A stretch of 64,000 nt of DNA, taken from Methylotetracoccus oryzae. GTDB lineage: Bacteria > Pseudomonadota > Gammaproteobacteria > Methylococcales > Methylococcaceae. Location: positions 228,155-292,154 of the forward strand of contig NZ_SRSH01000002.1 in NCBI RefSeq assembly GCF_006175985.1, written 5' to 3'. How positions within the stretch are numbered: the stretch's first letter is position 1; each line of letters opens with the position of its first letter. Made by a program: the position numbers and the translations under genes. The notes beneath the pieces are model-generated. The model searched no databases, was not told where the DNA came from, and worked only from the letters and a program-made list of their open reading frames with translations. Below are positions 1-6,391 of the stretch, piece after piece.

Positions 1-2
1 TG

Positions 3-683
3 ATGGCCACGCTGTCCCTGATGGTGTTGTTGTTGTTCGTCGTGCCGCAGTTCATGGAATTATTCGAGAGTGCCGGCAAGGAGTTGCCGTTGCCGACGCA
101 AATCGTCATCGCGGTGGCAGAAGGTTTGCAGAACTGGTGGTGGTTGATCCTGCTGGTCGTCGCCGGTATCGTGCTGATCCTGCGAAGCCAACTGGCAGAC
201 CCGCGTCATCGCCCGGCTTTGGACAGGCGCCTGCTGTGGGCCCCTTTGGTGGGTGAGCTGATCCGGAAACTCGAGACATCCAGTCTGAGCCGGACACTGG
301 GTACCCTGCTGCAGAACGGTGTGCCATTGCTGACGGCCATGGCAATCGTCAAGGAAACACTCAACAATCGGGCCGCTGCCGAGCGGGTCGAGGCCGTCGT
401 CGGTGTCATCAAACAGGGCGGCGGGCTTTCCGCGCCGATGGCCGAGGTCGGGTGGCTGCCGGACCTCGCAATCCAGATGATCAAGCTGGGTGAGGAGTCC
501 GGCCACTTGCCGGAGATGCTCGAGCGGGTTGCCGATACCTATGACAAGGAGGTCAGAATCACCGTCCAGCGACTGCTGGCGCTGCTCGAGCCCATCCTGA
601 TCGTCGGTCTGGGTGTGGTCATTGCAGGCATCATTGCTTCCATCATGATGGCGATCCTCAGTGTCAACGACCTGGCCTTCTGA
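3..683 (+). CDS. gspF: GspF, T2SS inner-membrane platform protein (C-terminal part)
   Basis: This frame is open at the window edge, so only the last ~226 residues of a ~400-residue protein are seen. GspF is the polytopic platform protein that couples the GspE ATPase to pseudopilus assembly. Visible are the end of one membrane segment at residues 1-20, a second at about 45-62, the second cytoplasmic GspF domain (containing LSRTLGTLLQNGVPLL and GEESGHLPEML, typical of the family), and a last membrane helix at about 196-220. gspG follows after 77 bp. The gene heads the visible part of a secretion operon; gspE is expected just upstream, outside the window. Confidence 0.95.
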   Translation: MATLSLMVLLLFVVPQFMELFESAGKELPLPTQIVIAVAEGLQNWWWLILLVVAGIVLILRSQLADPRHRPALDRRLLWAPLVGELIRKLETSSLSRTLGTLLQNGVPLLTAMAIVKETLNNRAAAERVEAVVGVIKQGGGLSAPMAEVGWLPDLAIQMIKLGEESGHLPEMLERVADTYDKEVRITVQRLLALLEPILIVGLGVVIAGIIASIMMAILSVNDLAF

Positions 684-760
684 CGGTCCATGGCGTTCGG
701 TATCGGCTGGCTTCGCTTCCATTACATTTACATTCGAATAACTACGCAACGGGAAACACC

Positions 761-1195
761 ATGCGCCAACGAAACATCCCGCATGTCCAACAGTCGGGCT
801 TTACGCTGATCGAACTCCTGGTCGTGCTCGCCATCATCGGCCTGCTGGCCGGTTTGGTCGGGCCACAAGTCATGAAGCACCTCGGCGAATCGAAGACCAA
901 GGCGGCCCGCCTGCAAATCGAAGAACTGTCCTCCGCGATCGACATGTACCGACTGGACGTGGGGCGATACCCCGGACCCGACGAAGGGCTGCAGGCGCTG
1001 ATTGAGCAACCGGCCAGCGCCCGTGTGTGGAACGGACCGTATCTGCGGAAGAAGAAGGTGCCGCTCGATCCGTGGAACAATCCCTATCACTACGTCGCTC
1101 CGGGACAACACGGCAAGTTTGACCTGTTTTCGCTCGGGGCCGACAACGCGGAGGCCGGTGAGGGTGAGGATCAGGATATTCTCGGCTGGGAGTAA
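761..1195 (+). CDS. gspG: GspG, major pseudopilin
   Basis: This is the major pseudopilin of the type II secretion system, which polymerises into the periplasmic pseudopilus that pushes substrates out through the secretin. A type IV prepilin signal lies at residues 11-30: a short basic leader, then the cleavage motif SGFTLIELLVVLAIIGLL with the conserved Glu five residues into the mature protein. The mature part carries the family signature (YRLDVGRYPGPDEGLQAL, LDPWNNPYHYV) and an acidic C-terminus near the calcium site. At 144 residues it has the usual length. The ATG start keeps the leader short, as processing by the prepilin peptidase requires. Confidence 0.98.
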   Translation: MRQRNIPHVQQSGFTLIELLVVLAIIGLLAGLVGPQVMKHLGESKTKAARLQIEELSSAIDMYRLDVGRYPGPDEGLQALIEQPASARVWNGPYLRKKKVPLDPWNNPYHYVAPGQHGKFDLFSLGADNAEAGEGEDQDILGWE

Positions 1196-1200
1196 GCTCC

Positions 1201-1671
1201 TTGGCTTGTCGGCGGAACCTCGCCAGGGTGGCCGGGTTCACGCTTTTCGAGATGCTCCTGACACTGGCCTTGGCGGCCGGCCTGACATTGATCGCGATGC
1301 CGAATTTCGGGCCCGCGATCGATTCCGCGCGGCTCAAGTCGACCTCCCGGGATGTGGTGTCCGCGCTGCGACATGCCCGCAGTCTGGCGTTGCGGCAGCG
1401 TCGGGAAATCCGCTTCACGCTGGATATCCATCAACACATTTATACCCTTTCCGACAAGCCGAAGGTCTATCGATTGCCTGAAGGTATTGATCTGAAACTG
1501 TTCACCGCGGATTCGGAAGTGATCGATCAGGGCAGAGGTAGCGTCCTGTTCTTCCCGGACGGTTCGTCGACAGGGGGGCGCGTGACCCTGGTGGCGGGTC
1601 CGCGCAAGCGGTTGATCGACATCAATTGGTTGACCGGGTACGTCAGCCTCACCGAAGAGGACACAGGGTGA
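1201..1671 (+). CDS. gspH: GspH, minor pseudopilin
   Basis: Minor pseudopilin of the same operon. The N-terminus shows the prepilin signal GFTLFEMLLTLALAAGLTLI at residues 12-31, with Glu in position +5 of the mature protein. A GspH-like beta-rich domain follows (SALRHARSLALRQRREIRF, then VLFFPDGSSTGG, typical of the FimT/GspH family). No ATG fits; the TTG at 1201, five bases after the gspG stop, gives a leader of normal length (156 residues in all). GspH belongs to the tip complex with GspI, J and K. Position between gspG and gspI supports the assignment more than sequence, which is weakly conserved in this family. Confidence 0.93.
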   Translation: MACRRNLARVAGFTLFEMLLTLALAAGLTLIAMPNFGPAIDSARLKSTSRDVVSALRHARSLALRQRREIRFTLDIHQHIYTLSDKPKVYRLPEGIDLKLFTADSEVIDQGRGSVLFFPDGSSTGGRVTLVAGPRKRLIDINWLTGYVSLTEEDTG

Positions 1672-1719
1672 TGCGCTGGGTTTCGCTCCGTTTTACCCAT
1701 CCATGCTGGCGCGAAGCGC

Positions 1720-2310
1720 GTGCGTGAAGGGCTTTTCGCTCGCCGGCCTCCCCGGGGCGGTGGTCGCGGTGCGTGGACTGGTCGGGTTCCAGGCCGTCAA
1801 GCCGGCTTCTCGCTGCTGGAGACGCTGGTCGCCTTCTCGGTGCTCGCCATCTGTCTCGGTGTCGTGCTGCGCGTGTTTGGCGGGGGTGGTCGGGCGGCCG
1901 TTCTGACCGACGGGTACGCCAGGGCAACGACAATTGCGGAATCGTTTCTGGCGGCGTTGGGCACGGAAAAGGAATTGCGCCTGGGTCGGCAGGACGGCCT
2001 GCTGGCCGGCGGGTACCGCTGGACGGTTCAGGTAGCGCCGCTGCCGGTGGATACGGAGCAGATCAGCGCCATGAACTTTGCCTTCATGCCGTACTGGGTT
2101 GAGGTCACGGTGACTTGGGGTGAGGAGGATACTCGTTCGGTCAAGCTCAACACCGTGCGGCTCATGGCAAACGATACTTCGACGCCCGGCCAGGCTCCGC
2201 GTGGGCCAGGCCGCGCGGGCGGGCCCGGTGGTGGCGGAGGGCAAGGCGGGGCTGGTGGGCAAGGCGGGGACGCCGGGGGCGGTGGGCAAGGCGAGGAGGG
2301 AGCAGAATGA
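1720..2310 (+). CDS. gspI: GspI, minor pseudopilin with Gly-rich tail
   Basis: Minor pseudopilin of the tip complex. The prepilin signal is AGFSLLETLVAFSVLAICLG, starting near residue 28 and preceded by an unusually long Arg/Gly-rich leader if the GTG at 1720 is used; no better start was found. The core to about residue 155 resembles GspI (TIAESFLAALG, YRWTVQV, TVTWGEEDTRSVKLNTVRL). After it comes a tail of about 40 residues that is nearly all Gly, Gln, Ala and Pro, which GspI proteins normally lack. The gene overlaps gspJ by four bases (ATGA), so the two are probably translationally coupled. Confidence 0.9.
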   Translation: MREGLFARRPPRGGGRGAWTGRVPGRQAGFSLLETLVAFSVLAICLGVVLRVFGGGGRAAVLTDGYARATTIAESFLAALGTEKELRLGRQDGLLAGGYRWTVQVAPLPVDTEQISAMNFAFMPYWVEVTVTWGEEDTRSVKLNTVRLMANDTSTPGQAPRGPGRAGGPGGGGGQGGAGGQGGDAGGGGQGEEGAE

Positions 2311-2900
2311 GGTCGAACGGCTTCACGCTCCTCGAAGTGCTGATTGCGACCACCTTATTGTCGATCATGATGGTGCTGCTGATGGGCAGTTTGCGACTCG
2401 GCGCCAGGAGTTGGGACCGGGGTGAGGAACAGATCGATCAAACCAGCCAGATGCTGGTCGTAAGCTCCTTTTTCCGTCGCCACCTGACGAATGCGATCCC
2501 GTGGCGGGTGATGGACCAGCAGCGGCCGGAGCCGATGTTCAGCGGCTCGCGGGATGCCATCGAGTACATAGGGCTGCTGCCCGCGCAGATCAAGACCGGT
2601 CTGTATCGGTTCCGGTTCTTCGTGGATCGGCGGCGTGACCGAACGGCACTCAAGCTGTCGGTCCGGTCCATCGACACCTCCGGCGAGGCCGAGCCGATCG
2701 ACGATCTGGAGGTGCTGCGCGACGTCGAGGAGGTGCGTTTTGCGTTCCTGGCGCCGCGGGCGCCGGGGGAGCCTCCGGTCTGGATTGAGGAATGGACCGA
2801 CGAGATGATGCCCACGGCGATCTCCATCCGCATTCGGGTGCGCGGCCAGGAAGCCTGGCCGGCGATTGTCGTTGCACCCCGAATCGAGCCGCTGGCGTGA
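2307..2900 (+). CDS. gspJ: GspJ, minor pseudopilin
   Basis: Minor pseudopilin that, with GspI and GspK, caps the pseudopilus. The leader is only five residues (MRSNG) before the FTLLEVLIATTLLSIMMVLL prepilin helix with Glu at +5. The body carries the usual GspJ features: GARSWDRGEEQIDQ in the helix, then FRRHLTNAIPW and a beta-rich part ending near residue 197. Start and stop overlap the neighbours (ATGA with gspI; the stop shares a base with the gspK start), which points to one transcript and coupled translation. Confidence 0.95.
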   Translation: MRSNGFTLLEVLIATTLLSIMMVLLMGSLRLGARSWDRGEEQIDQTSQMLVVSSFFRRHLTNAIPWRVMDQQRPEPMFSGSRDAIEYIGLLPAQIKTGLYRFRFFVDRRRDRTALKLSVRSIDTSGEAEPIDDLEVLRDVEEVRFAFLAPRAPGEPPVWIEEWTDEMMPTAISIRIRVRGQEAWPAIVVAPRIEPLA

Positions 2901-3850
2901 TGTCCCGCAGTCGCTTCCGACAGGGAGGCATTGCCATGATGATGGTCCTGTGGGTGCTTTCGGTGCTGACGATCATGGCGGGAGGCTTCGCCGTGTCGAC
3001 GCGACGCGCTCTGGATCAGTCCCAGTCGGCGCTCGCGGCGTCGGAAGGGCAGGCGCTGGCTGATGGGGCCATCAACTACGCGATGTACATGCTGAGTCAT
3101 CCTGATCCCAGACAGCGCTGGGAAGGCGACGGAAGACCCTATGCGGTGCGCTTTCCAACCGGTGAGGTGCGGGTGCGGGTCAACGACGAAACTGGCAGGC
3201 TGGACCTCAATGTCATACAGGAGGCGACTTTGCGGTCGTTTCTGACACGTGCGCTCCGTGACGTGGATCTGGCGACCCGACTGACGGATGCGATTCTGGA
3301 CTGGCGTGATCAGGACGCAATCAAACGGCTGCACGGGGCCGAAATCGAGGATTATCGGGCCGCGGGGAAGAACCCGAGGCCGCAGAATCGACCCTTTGCC
3401 GCCCCTGAGGAACTGGCGGGAGTGTTGGGTATGACGCCAGCCATCGCGAAGCGGCTCGCGCCCTACTTTACGATCTGGTCGGGACAGGATGGTCTGAACC
3501 CCTACCGGGCGACGGAAGAGATGCTGCGTTTGGTGTTTGCGGACGACGAAAACCAGGTCGCGCAGTTGCTGCAACTGAGGAGTCTGCCACCGGGTGAGCA
3601 GCGCCCGCAGCTGAGCCTCACGCAGCCTCCGGACATTAAATTTACCCAGACTCAGGACGCGGCCTACCGCATCACTGCGGAAGTGATCAGCGCCGGTGAA
3701 CAGACGGCAGCGGTCGAGGCTGTCATCCGGCGCGGCGGCAGCCGTGGGGGTGGTCCGTTTGCGTTCGCGGTTTGGCGTCCGATCATGGCCGCCAAGCTGC
3801 CTGACGAAGAGAACCTCGGGATGCGGCCCGAACGTCGGAGGTTGCCATGA
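2900..3850 (+). CDS. gspK: GspK, minor pseudopilin (tip)
   Basis: GspK is the large minor pseudopilin at the pseudopilus tip. The chosen ATG at 2900 overlaps the gspJ stop and gives 316 residues. The prepilin-like segment is QGGIAMMMVLWVLSVLTIMA; GspK lacks the +5 Glu, as here. The body shows INYAMYMLSHPD, the NDETGRLDLNV motif, and a SAM-like region with LTDAILDWRDQD and GMTPAIAKRLAPYFTIWSG, all characteristic of the family. The frame remains open further upstream inside gspJ, but that would bury the signal and is rejected. Confidence 0.95.
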   Translation: MSRSRFRQGGIAMMMVLWVLSVLTIMAGGFAVSTRRALDQSQSALAASEGQALADGAINYAMYMLSHPDPRQRWEGDGRPYAVRFPTGEVRVRVNDETGRLDLNVIQEATLRSFLTRALRDVDLATRLTDAILDWRDQDAIKRLHGAEIEDYRAAGKNPRPQNRPFAAPEELAGVLGMTPAIAKRLAPYFTIWSGQDGLNPYRATEEMLRLVFADDENQVAQLLQLRSLPPGEQRPQLSLTQPPDIKFTQTQDAAYRITAEVISAGEQTAAVEAVIRRGGSRGGGPFAFAVWRPIMAAKLPDEENLGMRPERRRLP

Positions 3851-3980
3851 GCGCCTGGCTGAAGCGGCCACAATCGACTGAACACCCGCATGTTCGAAGG
3901 TCGGCGGGTGATGTGCTACAGCGCCATTGCGGGCCCATCGAGAATGCGGGCTTGGCTTTTTATCTGGTGGTGAAGATTAC

Positions 3981-5111
3981 ATGAGCTTCCTGACCCAACC
4001 GATCAAACTGGATGTCGCCGGTTTCTTCCAGTGGTGGGGTGACGAATTGGCCGCCTTGATTCCGACATGGCTGAAGAAGCTGTTCGGAGGGTCGCGGCCT
4101 ATTCTGATCCTCAAACGGGCGCCCGCAGGGGTGCATGCATCACTATGGACCGCCGGTCGGATCGAGGATTTGGGGTGTTTTCCGCTGACGGAAGAGGGCA
4201 ATGCGCGTCGGCAGGAATTGATGCGTCAGCGGAGTGACGTGCAAAACGCCGCTGTCCTGTTGGACCTAACTCCCGCAGATTCTCTCGTCCGGCGCTTTCG
4301 GCTTCCGGCAGCGACAGCGGAAAACCTTTTCCAGGTTGCCGGTTTCGAACTGGATCGCTTGACGCCTTTTACTGCCGCCCAAGTGTATTATCATGTACGG
4401 GTGGTCGAGCGGTTGCCCGACAGCAAACAGATTCTCGTCGAGTTGGCGTTGACACCGCGTAACCGGCTGGATCCGCTGCTGGAGGAATTGAGCGCGAGCG
4501 GGTGGTTTCCGGATCGCGTCGAGATTGCTGCGGACCCAGCGCGGCGGGCCCATCAGCTCTTGCCGGAACGGTTTCAGAAGCCGCGTAAACGACTTCCCAA
4601 AATACTGAATTCCGGCCTCGCTGTGCTGGCCGCAAGCCTGGCCTTGCTCATTGGGATATTGCCCATCTGGCGGGATTACCAGCGTTCATCCGATCTGGAG
4701 CAGGAGGTTCGCAAAGTCAGCAAGGTCGCCAAAGAGGTGGAAACGCTGCGTCAGGATGCCGAGAAACTGTCGCGTGAGGCAAGTTTTCTCACGAAACGGA
4801 AGCGCTCCGAACCTGCGATGGTCGATGTCATAAACGAACTGAGCCGGGTCATTCCGAACAACACCTGGTTGTATGGCCTGCAGTATAAAGACCGGCGGTT
4901 GGTGATGCAGGGACAGTCGCCGTCGGCGTCGAGCCTGATCGCGGTGATGGAGGCTTCTCCTTACCTTCATAACACCAGCTTCGTTTCTCCCGTTACCAAA
5001 GACGTGTCCAGTGGCTTCGAACGGTTCCAAATTGCCAGTCAGGTTCTCAATGGCCGGTTTGCGGGTTCCAAACCTGCGGAATCGGGTGGTCGAACTCAAG
5101 AGCCTGAGTAG
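3981..5111 (+). CDS. gspL: GspL, T2SS inner-membrane assembly protein (PilN-like)
   Basis: GspL links the cytoplasmic GspE ATPase to the inner-membrane platform. The 376-residue product has a cytoplasmic actin-like part (LDLTPADSLVRRFRLPAA, FELDRLTPF), one membrane helix near residues 212-230 (LAVLAASLALLIGILPIW), a coiled coil, and a periplasmic ferredoxin-like domain of the PilN/fimbrial-assembly type (VDVINELSRVIPNNTWL). The ATG at 3981 is preceded by a purine-rich GGTGGTGAAG; an upstream in-frame ATG at 3927 lacks this. A 130-bp gap separates it from gspK. Identity rests on fold features and on operon position. Confidence 0.9.
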   Translation: MSFLTQPIKLDVAGFFQWWGDELAALIPTWLKKLFGGSRPILILKRAPAGVHASLWTAGRIEDLGCFPLTEEGNARRQELMRQRSDVQNAAVLLDLTPADSLVRRFRLPAATAENLFQVAGFELDRLTPFTAAQVYYHVRVVERLPDSKQILVELALTPRNRLDPLLEELSASGWFPDRVEIAADPARRAHQLLPERFQKPRKRLPKILNSGLAVLAASLALLIGILPIWRDYQRSSDLEQEVRKVSKVAKEVETLRQDAEKLSREASFLTKRKRSEPAMVDVINELSRVIPNNTWLYGLQYKDRRLVMQGQSPSASSLIAVMEASPYLHNTSFVSPVTKDVSSGFERFQIASQVLNGRFAGSKPAESGGRTQEPE

Positions 5112-5661
5112 GGAGCGGTTGCTAGCGGTCGGTTTGCTGCTGTTCGCAATCGCGCTGATATACATGCTGGTATTTTCACCGCTGCTAACGCTCCGAAAGG
5201 AATATTCCGAGTCGGTCGACGAGCTGGAATTCCGCCTGGAGCGATATCGCAAGATCGCGGCCGAGCGACCGCTCTGGAGTCGGCGGGTAGAGGAAATCAA
5301 GCAACATGGGCGTGTTTCCGAACAATACATTGCGAAGGAAACTCCGGCACTTGCATCGGCTGATTTGCAGACCTTGATCAAGGAAATCGTGACGACGTCC
5401 GGCGGTGAACTGATCAGTACCCAGGTCGTGCCGGAACAGCAGGAGGAGCAGTTGACGCGCATCGCGGTGCGAATTCGCATGAATGGCAGCACGAGGGTAT
5501 TGCGGGACGTGTTGCATGCCGTCGAGACCTCGCAACCCATTCTGTGGGTGGATAACCTGAATCTCCGGCCCATCCGGATGCCGATGCGTCCCGGGTCCAA
5601 GGCTGCGCCGGATCGCCTTAGCATCGACTTCGAGGTCGTCGGCTATATGCGTGCGGGCTGA
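5050..5661 (+). CDS. gspM: GspM, T2SS inner-membrane protein
   Basis: GspM is the small bitopic partner of GspL in the assembly platform. The product (203 residues from the ATG at 5050) has a short cytoplasmic N-terminus, one membrane helix (LLAVGLLLFAIALIYMLVF, about residues 28-46), a coiled-coil stretch (YSESVDELEFRLERYRKIA), and a C-terminal ferredoxin-like domain of the GspM-b type (LQTLIKEIVTTSGGELISTQ). It overlaps the gspL end by about 60 bases. A GTG at 5011 would add 13 residues. Function is inferred from fold and location. Confidence 0.88.
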   Translation: MAGLRVPNLRNRVVELKSLSRERLLAVGLLLFAIALIYMLVFSPLLTLRKEYSESVDELEFRLERYRKIAAERPLWSRRVEEIKQHGRVSEQYIAKETPALASADLQTLIKEIVTTSGGELISTQVVPEQQEEQLTRIAVRIRMNGSTRVLRDVLHAVETSQPILWVDNLNLRPIRMPMRPGSKAAPDRLSIDFEVVGYMRAG

Positions 5662-5669
5662 CCCTGTCT

Positions 5670-6377
5670 ATGAAGTGGCTTGCGAAATATCCCGACTACG
5701 CACTGACGTTCCCGCTTGCAATCCTTTGTCTGGCGCTCGGTGTCGGACTCGCGGCGGAGTTGTTGCTGCTGCAGCGGCCGGACCGGGGCCAACCGGCCCC
5801 GGCGGTCGGTTCTTCGATTTCGGAGCCGGATCCTGCAGCCGACAGCGAGGAGGCGTTCGAACTTCCGTCCGTCGAGGAATTCAGTGATTTTGTCGAGAAA
5901 CCGCTGTTCGTCGAGGGGCGCAAGCCCCCCCCCGAAGACGAGCAAAAGCAGGCGGCGCAGGCGCAGGATACAACGCCGCTCAATCTGAAGCTGATGGGTG
6001 TCATGTTCAGTCCGAGCGGCGAGATGGCCATTCTCGCGGAGGCGTCGGGCAAGAATCGCCGGATCAGAAAGGGGGGTTCCATCAGCGGCTGGCGCCTCGT
6101 GGACCTCAAGACGGATCGCGTGACGTTACAGCGGGGTGATGAGCGCCAGGACCTTCCGCTCTTGAAGCCAAAACCCAAGACGGCAACCGCAGCTCCGCCT
6201 CCCGGACGCCCGCGTGGCCCCGTTCCCGGAGGGCCGCTGGGACGAGGGGCGCAGCCGCCGCCGGACGTCCCCGAGCCGGACCCGGACGACCTCGATGCGT
6301 CCGGAGAAGGCGGGGATCCCGCGGCCGAGGAAGATATGAATGAGGCCGGGGACGAAATGCCCGAGGGCGAAGAATAG
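5670..6377 (+). CDS. gspN: GspN/GspC-like T2SS protein (XpsN type)
   Basis: The product has 235 residues with an N-terminal membrane anchor (LTFPLAILCLALGVGLAAEL, residues 13-32), an acidic linker, a small beta domain at about 100-165 (LNLKLMGVMFSPSGEMAIL, RRIRKGGSISGWRLVDL) that resembles the GspC homology region, and a disordered Pro/Gly/Asp/Glu-rich tail of 65 residues. The HR domain of GspC contacts the N0 domain of the secretin. A gene of this kind between gspM and gspD is the arrangement of the Xanthomonas xps operon, where XpsN does the job of GspC. No other gspC is visible. The charged tail is unusual. Confidence 0.8.
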   Translation: MKWLAKYPDYALTFPLAILCLALGVGLAAELLLLQRPDRGQPAPAVGSSISEPDPAADSEEAFELPSVEEFSDFVEKPLFVEGRKPPPEDEQKQAAQAQDTTPLNLKLMGVMFSPSGEMAILAEASGKNRRIRKGGSISGWRLVDLKTDRVTLQRGDERQDLPLLKPKPKTATAAPPPGRPRGPVPGGPLGRGAQPPPDVPEPDPDDLDASGEGGDPAAEEDMNEAGDEMPEGEE

Positions 6378-6391
6378 GCCGAAACACGAAC

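Noticed and set aside
2438..3871. A 477-codon minus-strand frame opposite gspJ/gspK
   Set aside because: Shadow of two certain pseudopilin genes; composition is Arg/Ser/Pro-rich and low in family features.
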